Source of the DNA: Desulfarculales bacterium UBA696 | GTDB taxonomy: Bacteria; Desulfobacterota; Syntrophobacteria; Syntrophobacterales; Syntrophobacteraceae | Length of the DNA: 64,000 nucleotides | Direction: 5' to 3' | NCBI GenBank assembly: GCA_002298995.1 | Contig: DBMO01000054.1 | Coordinates: 124,846-188,845 of the forward strand | Shown: piece by piece, positions 52,605 through 61,467 of the stretch | Layout of the letters: the number at the start of each line of letters is the position of its first letter | Position numbering within the stretch: the stretch's first letter is position 1 | The notes under the pieces: model-generated | Seen by the model: the letters and a program-made list of their open reading frames with translations, nothing else | Told to the model about the DNA's origin: nothing | Database searches by the model: none | Program-made: the position numbers and the translations under genes

Positions 52605-53393
52605 ATGGAATTCGGGCTCAGGGACAAATCGGTGCTCGTCACCGCCTCCAGCACGGGTTTGGGGAAAGCGACGGCGATGGAGTTTGCCCGCGAGGGGGCA
52701 AATGTCATGCTCTTTAGCCGCTCAGAGGAAAAACTCGTGGCAGCAAGAAACGACATAAGGTCCAAGACAGGGAAAGAGCCGGCATACACGGTCGGTGACG
52801 TTACCAAGCCAAAGGACCTGGTCCGGGTCGTCAAGAACACGGTTGAAAGATTCGGCCATATTTACGCGCTGGTCAATAACGCCGGCGGCCCGCCCGCGGG
52901 CACATTTGACGACCTTGCAGACGATGACTGGCAAAGGGCCTTTGAGCTGAACCTGTTCTCCTTCATCCGCACCATTCGGGAGGTCCTTCCCCACATGCGG
53001 CGTCTCGGCGCCGGCAGGATTGTCAACTACACTTCTTCCTCGATAAAACAGGTCATCGATAATCTCATTCTTTCGAATACATTCCGAATGGGGGTAATGG
53101 GCCTAGCCAAAAGCCTGTCCCGTGAACTCGGAAAGGACAATATCCTTATAAACGTAATGGGCCCAGGCAGGATCAATACTGAGCGAATGAGGCAAATAGA
53201 CGAGGCCATGGCGCGCCGCGCGGGCGTGAGCACGGAACAAATGTATCAGGAATCAGTAAAGACAATTCCTCTCGGCCGCTACGGCACGCCCGAGGAATAT
53301 GCCAAGCTGACTGTCTTTCTGTGCTCGGAGGCCAACAGCTACATAACGGGGCAGGCTTTCCTGGTGGACGGTGGTATGACAAGGGCTTACTGA
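52605..53393 (+). CDS. Short-chain dehydrogenase/reductase (atypical active site)
   Basis: 262 residues. Rossmann start VLVTASSTGLGKATAMEFAR, NNAG motif LVNNAGGPP, and SSS in IVNYTSSSIKQVIDN. Where the classical family has YxxxK, this protein has NTFRMGVMGLAKSL: the Tyr is absent, while a Lys is kept. Such variants (Tyr replaced, FR or SxR before the Lys) form a known SDR subgroup. Activity is therefore uncertain. The final VDGGMTRAY is standard. Possibly regulated by the intergenic CCAT cluster. Confidence 0.82.
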   Translation: MEFGLRDKSVLVTASSTGLGKATAMEFAREGANVMLFSRSEEKLVAARNDIRSKTGKEPAYTVGDVTKPKDLVRVVKNTVERFGHIYALVNNAGGPPAGTFDDLADDDWQRAFELNLFSFIRTIREVLPHMRRLGAGRIVNYTSSSIKQVIDNLILSNTFRMGVMGLAKSLSRELGKDNILINVMGPGRINTERMRQIDEAMARRAGVSTEQMYQESVKTIPLGRYGTPEEYAKLTVFLCSEANSYITGQAFLVDGGMTRAY

Positions 53394-53682
53394 GCAAAGG
53401 CAAACCCCGGCCACTCTACCTCTTTAGCCGTGTTTTTTCAGTATGTTGAAAGATCAACCCAGGCGCTGCTCCGCACCGTGAGCCGTATCTGCCGGCCACT
53501 TAGACGCTCTGGCCCATTCTCACGCTCCAACCCCGCCGATCAGGCCATGCAACCTATTCCGATTATCGAGAAGGGTCTTATTGTAATTAGATATAGGTGA
53601 CTTCGCCGCTGCACCGGCTCCAACTTGACTGATTCAGTCATGTGAGGCCGCGCGGCGTAAAATCTGGATAGAGGAGAATAAA

Positions 53683-53991
53683 ATGCAGACTTTTATTTTG
53701 CTGACCCGGCTATCACCGGACGCGGTAAAAAACCCGAGGGCTCTCGAAGAACTCGAAAACAAGGTTATGGAAAGGGTGCGGAAGGAATGTCCGGACATCG
53801 AATGGCTCCACAATTTTGCGATTCTGGGGCCCTACGATTACCTCGATGTCTTCCGTGCGCCCGATGAACAAAGCGCTTTTAAAATGGCTACACTAATCCG
53901 CACGTTCGGCCACTGCACCACCGAGGTCTGGACTGCAACAGAGTGGGCAAGATTCAGGAATGTGATTCACGAACTGGCAGAAGCTGCCTAG
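53683..53991 (+). CDS. GYD domain protein
   Basis: 102 residues, a single GYD domain: TFILLTRLSPDAVKNPRALE, FAILGPYDYLDVFRAPDEQS and FKMATLIRTFGHCTTEVWTA. The family is small, cytosolic and of unknown function, common in anaerobes. GAGGAGAATAAA upstream supports the ATG. A plausible terminator follows at 54051-54096. Confidence 0.9.
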   Translation: MQTFILLTRLSPDAVKNPRALEELENKVMERVRKECPDIEWLHNFAILGPYDYLDVFRAPDEQSAFKMATLIRTFGHCTTEVWTATEWARFRNVIHELAEAA

Positions 53992-54050
53992 GGACCCCTG
54001 GCAGTTCCGAATTGCAGATGGTATTCGAATTTCTTGCATGTCCAGGCACG

Positions 54051-54096
54051 CCCGGTTCCCTGGATTGAATTCCAGGGCAATCGGGCCTATTTTCTT
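54051..54096 (+). terminator. Probable intrinsic terminator of the GYD gene
   Basis: Stem CCCTGGA (54058-54064) / TCCAGGG (54071-54077), extended by CCCG (54051-54054) / CGGG (54082-54085) with an internal mismatch, followed by TATTTTCTTT. Moderate strength. Confidence 0.5.
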
Positions 54097-54142
54097 TCCG
54101 TCCCGACGCCACCGGGATGGTCCTGTGTCGCCCATGATTTTA

Positions 54143-54403
54143 TTAAACTGCCTTCCTCAAGGCACCTATTCTATTTTTCCAACCCTCGGGAGCGCACAGA
54201 TCCAGAGGCCCAAACCATAGCATGGAACAGCCCTCCTCTTCTGCGTAGTGCCCCAGTAAGATTGAATCGTGCACTTCCGACCCCAGGCGAACTATTTCCA
54301 ACCCTCCCGTGTAGTGACAAACTTTATGCACTCTGACCAATTCGGGCTCTTCGGCATCTCCATCCAAAACCCAATAAAAACCTATCTTCGTAGGCGTATT
54401 CAT
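54143..54403 (-). CDS. Small hypothetical protein
   Basis: 86 residues from ATG 54403. TPTKIGFYWVLDGDAEEPEL at the start and GCSMLWFGPLDLCAPEGW near the end: small protein with a G-x-Y-W start like several phage/bacterial DUFs, but not identified. No signal. Convergent with the GYD gene. Confidence 0.5.
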   Translation of the reverse strand: MNTPTKIGFYWVLDGDAEEPELVRVHKVCHYTGGLEIVRLGSEVHDSILLGHYAEEEGCSMLWFGPLDLCAPEGWKNRIGALRKAV

Positions 54404-54697
54404 GGTCCATTCCATAACTCACCTTCTTCCGCCCGCCTACAGCACCGATCCGGCGAGATTGCCCGCCCCACCGGGTAAACCTTTCAGGAAGATCAGTGGA
54501 TGTACGGCGCCTTATTGCAGCTTTACTAATATTTCCCATTATTTAAGCTATACATTCCCTGCTCCGCATAAAGGGCGAAAGTCAATTCCACCGAAGAACA
54601 ATTGGCGCGAAAGATCGGCTTCGTGGCAACAATGCCTCTGGCGTGCTTAAATTTAAAGAAATTCAACAATTTAAAATTCAAAAAGACGGAGAAGAAA

Positions 54698-55213
54698 ATG
54701 CTGACCAAGAGACTGTTTCTTTATGCCGGTGTTTGCTTGTTTCTCATAGTGGGAGGGTTTGTGGTTTCTTCATACATGGGTGTCGGTCTCGATCCATCCT
54801 CGGCAAATTACGTGATACTTGCCGCGGAAAGAGACTCCGGAGCCAAGTCCAATCAGGCGTCGATGCACATGGAAAAAGGTACCGCCGAGTTCAATAAGGG
54901 CAACTACGAAGCAGCTACACGCCATTTCAGCGAAGCTATCAAAGCTGATCCAAATAACGCGAATGCTTACAACAATCGTGGAGTAGCGTACTCGAAGATG
55001 GGAAAAAATGATCGGGCCATCTCCGATTACAGCAAGGCGATCCAACTTAACCCCAATTTTGCCGAGCCTTACAATAATCGGTCCATGGCTTACCTTCGCC
55101 AAAAAGACCAGACCAGGGCCTGTGTCGATTTCAGGCACTATCGCGATATGGGAGGAACACCTTCTCCCGGGTTTGCCAGAGAACTTGAAAGCAAGACGGG
55201 AGGCAAGTGCTGA
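54698..55213 (+). CDS. Membrane-anchored TPR protein
   Basis: 171 residues from ATG 54698 (GGAGAAG upstream). An N-terminal TM anchor (about 4-26) is followed by ~40 residues of linker, then three TPR units: MEKGTAEFNKGNYEAATRHF, AYNNRGVAYSKMGKNDRAIS and PYNNRSMAYLRQKDQTRACV. It probably acts as a periplasm-exposed protein-interaction scaffold. An in-frame ATG at 54602 is rejected because it lies before an A+T-rich leader. The Lys/Cys end GGKC is unusual. Confidence 0.8.
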   Translation: MLTKRLFLYAGVCLFLIVGGFVVSSYMGVGLDPSSANYVILAAERDSGAKSNQASMHMEKGTAEFNKGNYEAATRHFSEAIKADPNNANAYNNRGVAYSKMGKNDRAISDYSKAIQLNPNFAEPYNNRSMAYLRQKDQTRACVDFRHYRDMGGTPSPGFARELESKTGGKC

Positions 55214-55275
55214 GCGAGGATTTCCATCTAGAAGGATGAGACACAACCACCCCGAAAAAACTTTTTATGTCATCT

Positions 55276-55317
55276 AAAAATGCAGAGCCTCGGTTCACTT
55301 TAAATCGAGGCTCTGCA
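55276..55317. terminator. Intrinsic terminator, best for the minus strand
   Basis: A perfect 12-bp stem TGCAGAGCCTCG (55281-55292) / CGAGGCTCTGCA (55306-55317) with a 13-nt loop. On the minus strand it is followed by TTTTTAGATG, so it ends the minus-strand transcript of the 55370-55564 gene. It also faces the TPR gene but has only a weak U-tract on the plus strand. Confidence 0.65.
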
Positions 55318-55369
55318 ATGCTTTGTTTGAATATTATCCGGTAATCACATGGAAAGCCGCGATTCCGGT

Positions 55370-55564
55370 TTAGCAAAAGGGCACAAAATATGATTCGCCT
55401 GGGTCCACCCACACGTCATCTTCATCCCGGGATAGTTCGCGCGGGATCTTAGCTTCTCCGTTATCGCAGTACGCGCAATAATCGATCGAGCACCCTTCAT
55501 TGCCGTGCGAGACAAATCTTCCGTCTATTATGCAACCATGTCCTTCGGAACTGGTAATTTCCAT
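55370..55564 (-). CDS. Cys4 microprotein (family member C)
   Basis: 64 residues from ATG 55564 (AGGAAGG upstream). Cys at 11, 25, 30 and 33: C-x13-C-x4-C-x2-C, followed by DNG. The same spacing occurs in two other tiny proteins 2-3 kb away (57365 and 58403). His20 lies nine residues after the first Cys. Acidic (RDEDDVWVDPGESYF) with a C-terminal Cys. Its own terminator at 55276-55317 argues that the frame is real. Likely a metal-binding knuckle; function unknown. Confidence 0.65.
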   Translation of the reverse strand: MEITSSEGHGCIIDGRFVSHGNEGCSIDYCAYCDNGEAKIPRELSRDEDDVWVDPGESYFVPFC

Positions 55565-55699
55565 GATGATCAAACCTTCCTGTAAAATTATTCTACGACC
55601 GTTTGAATTGACAGAACCTTCAAATCAGCGCCATCGAAATTGGAATCGGACACCGGCGAAAGCCGCTAGCTGCGCGGCGAATCATAGCCCGGCCAGTAA

Positions 55700-56392
55700 T
55701 CAAACGGCTCTCCGGTACTCTTCATCCGAGGTGAGGTAACGCTGAAACCACTGACCGCCAAGCTCTACCACCCTTTCAAGAGCCCCGTGCTCTTCGAAGA
55801 GATGACCAGCGCCAGGTACGATCTCCAGCTTCTTTTCCGCGGGAATCTTCGCGAAAGCTTCCCGATTAAACCTTATTACGTGTAGATCGTTGCCACCGAC
55901 AATGAGGAGTATGGGCGCTATCACCCTGTCGAGGACTCCCATCGCCAGATCGGGTCTTCCTCCCCGAGAGACGACAGCACCAGCCGCTTCAGAGCGCTCG
56001 CCAGCGGCAATGAGCGCTGCCGCGGCCCCTGTGCTCGATCCGAAATAGCCGATACGAAGACTTCGTGTCAGAGGCAGCCCAAGCAGCCAATCAGTGGCGC
56101 CAACAACTCTTCCGGCAAGCATTTCCATGTCGAAGCGGTACTTCATCGTCATTATGTCCACAGCCTCTTCTTCAGGTGTAAGCAGATCCAGCAAAAGTGT
56201 CGCGAGCCGGCGCCGCTGCAGCCCTCCGGCGACGAACCTGTTTCTCGTGCTAAACCTGCCGCTTCCGCTGCCGTGAGCGAAAACTACAATCGCCCTTGCC
56301 CCTCCAGGGATAACAAGGTCCCCCTTGAGGGCGGCGTTACCAACCGGTATATCGACCTCAAAATCGAAATCGATATTTTTAAAATTAATCAT
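55700..56392 (-). CDS. Alpha/beta-hydrolase (dienelactone hydrolase-like)
   Basis: 230 residues from ATG 56392. AIVVFAHGSGSGRFSTRNRF gives the oxyanion region, IGYFGSSTGAAAALIAAGER the nucleophile elbow G-S-S-T-G, GGNDLHVIRFN the Asp, and GAGHLFEEHGALE the His. This family is often encoded with, or fused to, a phosphoribosyltransferase domain; the next upstream gene, 24 bp away, encodes exactly that. Substrate unknown. Confidence 0.85.
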   Translation of the reverse strand: MINFKNIDFDFEVDIPVGNAALKGDLVIPGGARAIVVFAHGSGSGRFSTRNRFVAGGLQRRRLATLLLDLLTPEEEAVDIMTMKYRFDMEMLAGRVVGATDWLLGLPLTRSLRIGYFGSSTGAAAALIAAGERSEAAGAVVSRGGRPDLAMGVLDRVIAPILLIVGGNDLHVIRFNREAFAKIPAEKKLEIVPGAGHLFEEHGALERVVELGGQWFQRYLTSDEEYRRAV

Positions 56393-56415
56393 CTTGTCCT
56401 CCAAAGGACCTCATG

Positions 56416-57069
56416 TCAGGCTGCCTGCTTTGCGGAGACCTGTTCCAGGAGGCTTCGAACCTCCTCATCGCTTGTCTGGCTAAAATCTTCGTACCAGGCC
56501 CCCACAGCCCAGAACGGCTGGGGTGTGGTTGCACATATTGCGGTGTCCACTTCGTTCCTGAATTCTTCGCAGGTCTCCGGCGGGGCCGTCGGCACCGCCA
56601 TGACGATTCTTGCCGGTTTGTAAGCACGAAGAGCGGTTATGGCTGCCTTCATGGTAGTCCCCGTGGCCAGGCCGTCATCGACCAAAATCACGGTCTTATT
56701 GGAGAGGTCCGGAAAAGGCCGTCCTCCACGATATTCGCGCTCCCGCCTCTCCAGTTCTCGCTGCTCACGTTCCGCGACCGCCTCGATCGTGCTCTCCGGA
56801 ATTTTGAACCAGCGCACGACTTCCTCATTGAGCACACGCACGCCTCCGGTCGCAACAGCTCCCATCGCAAGCTCCTCACGGCCCGGAAGACCCAGTTTTC
56901 GTACAAGGAAGACGTCGAGGGGTGCATTCAGAGCTTTTGCAACCTCGTAGCCGACGGGCACCCCGCCTCTCGGAAGCGCCAGCACAATGGCATCTTTCCT
57001 GCCGGCATACTGCGAGAGTTTCTCTGCAAGGAACCGTCCCGCATGGTAGCGGTCTCTGAACGACGTCAT
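56416..57069 (-). CDS. Phosphoribosyltransferase family protein
   Basis: 217 residues from ATG 57069 (GGAGGATAGTG upstream). The PRPP-binding motif is VILVDDGLATGTTMKAAITA, and the N terminus includes DAIVLALPRGGVPVGYEVAK. Together with the downstream hydrolase (24 bp) it forms a split version of the PRTase-dienelactone hydrolase arrangement found as a single polypeptide in other bacteria. Role unclear; not a standard purine or pyrimidine salvage enzyme. Confidence 0.85.
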   Translation of the reverse strand: MTSFRDRYHAGRFLAEKLSQYAGRKDAIVLALPRGGVPVGYEVAKALNAPLDVFLVRKLGLPGREELAMGAVATGGVRVLNEEVVRWFKIPESTIEAVAEREQRELERREREYRGGRPFPDLSNKTVILVDDGLATGTTMKAAITALRAYKPARIVMAVPTAPPETCEEFRNEVDTAICATTPQPFWAVGAWYEDFSQTSDEEVRSLLEQVSAKQAA

Positions 57070-57364
57070 CACTATCCTCCCGATTTGACCGCCGTAATGC
57101 GCAATGCGGTCTCAAAAGCTTGAGGACACCAAAAATTAGGACCCTCTAAATATTAAAAACTAATCACAATTTAATTCTTTGGCAGGAATTCGTCCCGGCG
57201 CGATACATTAGACTTGCGGCTTAGGGGGAAAATTGCGGGGGGCTGTTTTCAACTCTTTTGAATCATTAACATATTCATTGAGTGGAAGGCCGCCGTCGGC
57301 CCTCCGTTAAATTGAGGCAGCTTTGGACCCGCCTCGGCAAATTCCGGCATGGAAGGAGAATACG

Positions 57365-57541
57365 ATGACTGAACAAAACACCTGCAGAATTGCCGGCTTC
57401 GAATATATCGACCACACCGTTGTGTGCAGGTCCGGGCACTGCGCGATGTGCAACGACGGTATATGGGAAGAAAAAGGCGAACTCTGCCCATGCTGGACGA
57501 GCGAATCACCTCAAAACCAACTCTCCCCGGAAGAGCAATAG
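57365..57541 (+). CDS. Cys4 microprotein (family member A)
   Basis: 58 residues from ATG 57365 (AAGGAGAA upstream at 57353-57360). Cys7, Cys21, Cys26 and Cys29 give C-x13-C-x4-C-x2-C followed by NDG; a CPCW lies further on. The spacing is identical to members B (58403) and C (55564). His17 is ten residues after the first Cys. Probably a metal-binding protein. Plus strand, divergent from the phosphoribosyltransferase gene. Confidence 0.7.
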   Translation: MTEQNTCRIAGFEYIDHTVVCRSGHCAMCNDGIWEEKGELCPCWTSESPQNQLSPEEQ

Positions 57542-57647
57542 CAATTGAGTACATCTCACAGCACTTCGCCAGGACGGAAGCCGGGGACAAAGAGTCCCGC
57601 GCCGGCTAAAGACAGAAAATCTTTCCGCGGGTCCTTACCTCAAGTGG

Positions 57648-58133
57648 TCACATCTTGTAGCCGATCTTTCGCAGCAAATCTTTGCGCCATTTTATGTCCT
57701 CCTCGCCCTCGATGCCTTTGGGAGACGATCCATCGACCACTCCCATAACACCGCGTCCAAGGTCCGTTTCGGCCAGTATGACCTCCACCGGATTTGCGGT
57801 TGCACAGAAAATGCGGCAAACCTCGGGCACCATCTTCAAGGTATTTAAAATATTCACAGGAAAGAAGCCCGGCCCCAGAAAAACTATAAAGCTATGCCCG
57901 GCGCCTATTTTCTGTGCATTCTTCCTGGCAAGCTCAATCATTTCGGGATCGGTCCCCGACCACCGAACCAGGCATTTGCCCGAAGCTTCGCAAAAAGCCA
58001 GGCCGAACCTGATTCCCGGCACAGTTGACACCAGGGCTTCATGGATGTCCTCCACCGTCTTAATGAAGTGCGTCTGTCCAAAAACAAAGTTAATCTCCTC
58101 CGGTTTTTCAATTGCAACGGTTATCAGGTCCAT
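57648..58133 (-). CDS. Adenosine-specific kinase (DUF355)
   Basis: 161 residues from ATG 58133 (GAGGATAAACGT upstream); the open frame runs 26 codons further. Full-length match to the DUF355 family: MDLITVAIEKPEEINFVFGQ, FLGPGFFPVNILNTLKMVPE, CRIFCATANPVEVILAETDL and GVMGVVDGSSPKGIEGEEDI. Archaeal members are adenosine-specific kinases forming AMP from adenosine. It lies between two members of the Cys4 microprotein family. Confidence 0.9.
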   Translation of the reverse strand: MDLITVAIEKPEEINFVFGQTHFIKTVEDIHEALVSTVPGIRFGLAFCEASGKCLVRWSGTDPEMIELARKNAQKIGAGHSFIVFLGPGFFPVNILNTLKMVPEVCRIFCATANPVEVILAETDLGRGVMGVVDGSSPKGIEGEEDIKWRKDLLRKIGYKM

Positions 58134-58402
58134 ACGTTTATCCTCATCTTGGGATTTACTGAAAGCAGCTCGTCGCACACCCTGAATGCATGGTGGAAAA
58201 AATAAGGGCAAACAGGGACATGGTTAAGACCCCCGAGACAAAATCTTTGCAGGAATATTCCAGTGGGGTGGGCATTAAAGATACTCGCGGCTAAGTGCAT
58301 CGGTAAAATGGATCCTTACCATAAAAGTAAAATCAGGTTTGCCGCTACTTCGTTTTCGTTAAGAACGGATGAAGTCGCGTCCTTAATTTCAGGAGGACTG
58401 GC

Positions 58403-58585
58403 GTGAAGGGGTGGTCGAATCTATCCATCGAGAAGCCCTGCTCGTATGACAACAAGGTTTTCCCGCACGAAATGGAGGTCTGCGATAACGGCAAGTGCAT
58501 GATCTGCATGGACGGCGTTTTCGAAGACTACCAGGACCCAAGCGCCCCGAAATACGGCCTGCAAGTCTCAGTCGGTCCCACCTAG
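58403..58585 (+). CDS. Cys4 microprotein (family member B)
   Basis: 60 residues from a GTG at 58403 with AGGAGG at 58391-58396. Cys13, Cys27, Cys32 and Cys35 (C-x13-C-x4-C-x2-C, then MDG), His22 nine residues after the first. The DGVFEDY after the last Cys matches DGIWEEK of member A. No signal peptide. Function unknown; metal binding likely. Confidence 0.7.
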   Translation: MKGWSNLSIEKPCSYDNKVFPHEMEVCDNGKCMICMDGVFEDYQDPSAPKYGLQVSVGPT

Positions 58586-59156
58586 CAAACTGGCAGCCCT
58601 GGCCGATCCCAGAGTCACTCTTGGTTACTTGAGAAGATCGAGTATCAGGGTTTGCATCCTCAAAAACAATATACCGGCAGTCCCTCCATTCATCGCATAT
58701 GAACTCGCGGCCAGTCCTCATAATTTACCGAGCGGTATTGGACAACTCACAATCTTTCGACCACTCAATGACATGCACGTGAGGCCCCGGCATTTTTTCA
58801 TTCTACACCCTGAAACCTATAACTTCAGAATACGAGGAACTTTTGCAAAAGTGGAATTTCTGGACGATCCGGCAGCCCATCCCCCGTCAATTGTTCAACG
58901 TTTAAGTTAATCGGTAGTACCGAGAAATTCTATGAAATCACAGTCTAAAGAAACTATATGATATTTTCCGCGATGTGTTATACTCGATCCCAGCATAATT
59001 TCACTCCAACAAGGCACAAGCTAGTAACTTGCAGTAATTCTTTAACAATACCCTTTGTTCTTTCATTGAATTTACAGCGTCCCAAACTGTTTTATCACGC
59101 TTTTGCTATCTGTTCCCAAAGAGATGCTCCCTGGATTTTCCAATTGAGGGGGTGAG
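58586..59156. other. Intergenic, A+T-rich, nothing recognised
   Basis: 571 bp before the cyclase gene. A 93-codon frame at 58629-58910 has no ribosome-binding site and no protein-like pattern. The stretch around 58920-59060 is A+T-rich and probably holds the cyclase promoter. Confidence 0.4.
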
Positions 59157-61412
59157 ATGTACCGCAACCATACGGCGGCGATTATTGCTGGTTTGTTGCT
59201 GGGAGTTCTGGGCGCCACCGCGAGTCTGTCTCACTATGGATACGAGATAGAGGAGCATGTCGGTTTGGGCGTATATTTCCATATCAGGGGGCCAAGGCCG
59301 CCTCCACCTGATGCGGTAATAATAGCACTTGACCAGGAATCCTCGGAATCGCTGGGCCTTCCTCTAAATCCTGTCAAATGGCCGAGATACTTGCACGCGC
59401 ATCTTGTCGACTTTCTATCCCAAAAAAAGGCCGCGGTTATTGTTTTTGACATTTTCTTCGGAGATCCGGCATCGGAGGAAGATGACAGGCTTTTTAGCGA
59501 GGCACTCGGAAGATTTGGGAAAGCTATCCTCGCAGGTTTCATAAAACAGCATTCGGTTCCCCTCCAATCAGATGCAAGCGCCAGAGGGATGTTGCACATC
59601 GAAACCGTAGTTCCGCCGGCAGATCGACTCGCCAAGGCGACTGCCGCGATAGCCCCATTTCCATTGCCCAAGGTCCCCAACCGGCTTAATCAATTCTGGC
59701 TTTTTAAGACCGAATCAGGATCGAAGCCAAGCCTCCCGGTCTTGGCATTTCACCTGTTTGCGCTGAAGGAATATGAAGCTTTTTCAGAATTGCTGCAGGA
59801 ACTCCATCCTGACCGCTTTAAATCTTTGCCGCGTGGTTCCGGCTCACTTCCCGCCAACGGTGGTATAGTCGATCTAATTACGGCCGGGCGGGCTGTTTTC
59901 GATGAATTTCCGGAAACGGCTCATGAGATGCTCGATAAAGTGGAAGCAGAAGAAACTTCTTCGCGGATGTCTGAAGGAGCAGGATTAGTCAAGGCCATGA
60001 TTGGCGCATATTCCAGGCCGGACAGTATTTATCTCAATTTCTACGGTCCCCCCGGCACGATTCCAACCATTTCGCTCCATCGAATTATCTCAGGAAATGC
60101 AGAGGCGGACACCCTGCCAGACTTCGCGGGAAAGGCCGTATTCATTGGCCTTTCCGAGCTGGATCGTCCCGAACACGTCGATGCCTACCGGACAGTTTTC
60201 TCCAGATCGGACGGCATTGACTTGAGCGGGGTTGAAGTCGCTGCCACCGCCTTTTCCAATCTACTCGAAAACAGCTTCCTGCGACCGGCTCCGGTCTTGG
60301 TCTTTGTTGCGGCAGCCTTTTTCGCGGGCCTTATATTCAGCGCCGCAAGTTTTCTGCTCCCGATTTCGATATCGGCTAGTCTAACCGCCGCAACGGCACT
60401 TCTCTACCTGGCGTTCGCCCAACTACTCTTCAACAGGCGAGGGATATGGATGCCGTTCGTAATTCCATTCCTGGGAGTCTCGATCTTATCGCTTCTAACC
60501 GGGTTTTTGTGGCAGCATGCTCTCGGAAAAAGGGAGCGAAAGGACCTCAAGAAGGCATTCGGGTTTTTTCTTCCGGACTCCGTTATCGATCAGATACTCG
60601 CGGATTTTAAGGTTTCCAAGAGTATTTCGCGGACCCAGCAGATTGTTTTTGGCGCGGTTCTCTGCACAGACGGCGAGCAGTACACGACTGTGGCGGAGAG
60701 CATGGCGCCCGAAGAGCTGGGCCATTTTTTGAACAATTACTACCAAGCTGTTTTTAAACCTGTGGAAGCACATTCCGGGACCGTTTCAAACATTATCGGG
60801 GATTCCATGCTGGCGGTCTGGGCAGGTGCGAGCACGGATTCGACAATGAGGCGAAACGCCTGCCTTGCAGCCCTGGATATCTTAAGATCGGTTGAAAATT
60901 TAGATGCCACCACCGGTCCATTCTGGCTTAGAACGAGGGTCGGGCTACACTTCGGCCAACTACTGATGGGAAGCATCGGCGGTTTCGAGCATTTCGAGTA
61001 CAGGCCCGTCGGTGATGTAGTCAATACAGCTTCGAGGCTCGAAAATCTGAACAAAAAGTTGGGGACCCGGATCATAGTATCGGAAACGCTGATCTCGGGG
61101 CTTTCCTGTTTCCTGGTTCGAGAACTCGGCCGGTTCCTACTCCATGGAAAAAGAAATCCGATGCGTGTTTTCGAGTTGATATGCCTGGAGCAACACGCCA
61201 CGGAAGCGGAAAGGACAATGAGTTCGACTTTTTCGGATGCTTTGGGGGCCTTCAGGAATAGGGCATGGGATGAGGCGCTGGCGCTCTGGGGAAATTGTCT
61301 GAATATCAGCGCAAATGACGGTCCATCCAGACTTTACCTGAAATTGTGCGAACGATACCGAGAAACTCCACCTGGAGAAGACTGGGATGGACTGATTCAT
61401 TTCGATAAATAG
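59157..61412 (+). CDS. CHASE2-domain class III adenylate/guanylate cyclase
   Basis: 751 residues. TM1 (about 6-24), a large CHASE2 sensor domain (about 45-375; PPPPDAVIIALDQESSESLG, KKAAVIVFDIFFGDPASEED, DFAGKAVFIGLSELDRPEHV, GIDLSGVEVAATAFSNLLEN), then three TM helices (about 380-455) and a cytoplasmic cyclase domain (about 490-690). The catalytic part shows a metal Asp in LCTDGEQYTTVAES, the second in IIGDSMLAVWAG, and the PVGDVVNTASRLENL motif with Asn and Arg. A C-terminal ~60-residue tail is TPR-like. Produces cAMP or cGMP in response to a periplasmic cue. The next gene follows after 55 bp. Confidence 0.88.
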   Translation: MYRNHTAAIIAGLLLGVLGATASLSHYGYEIEEHVGLGVYFHIRGPRPPPPDAVIIALDQESSESLGLPLNPVKWPRYLHAHLVDFLSQKKAAVIVFDIFFGDPASEEDDRLFSEALGRFGKAILAGFIKQHSVPLQSDASARGMLHIETVVPPADRLAKATAAIAPFPLPKVPNRLNQFWLFKTESGSKPSLPVLAFHLFALKEYEAFSELLQELHPDRFKSLPRGSGSLPANGGIVDLITAGRAVFDEFPETAHEMLDKVEAEETSSRMSEGAGLVKAMIGAYSRPDSIYLNFYGPPGTIPTISLHRIISGNAEADTLPDFAGKAVFIGLSELDRPEHVDAYRTVFSRSDGIDLSGVEVAATAFSNLLENSFLRPAPVLVFVAAAFFAGLIFSAASFLLPISISASLTAATALLYLAFAQLLFNRRGIWMPFVIPFLGVSILSLLTGFLWQHALGKRERKDLKKAFGFFLPDSVIDQILADFKVSKSISRTQQIVFGAVLCTDGEQYTTVAESMAPEELGHFLNNYYQAVFKPVEAHSGTVSNIIGDSMLAVWAGASTDSTMRRNACLAALDILRSVENLDATTGPFWLRTRVGLHFGQLLMGSIGGFEHFEYRPVGDVVNTASRLENLNKKLGTRIIVSETLISGLSCFLVRELGRFLLHGKRNPMRVFELICLEQHATEAERTMSSTFSDALGAFRNRAWDEALALWGNCLNISANDGPSRLYLKLCERYRETPPGEDWDGLIHFDK

Positions 61413-61467
61413 ACCTGCGCGATCTCCATACTGAAGATTCTTCTTCGATCAAAGCTAGCGAGGGAGT

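Noticed and set aside
58629..58910. 93-codon frame before the cyclase gene
   Set aside because: No ribosome-binding site, no protein-like pattern, and an A+T-rich region where chance frames are common.
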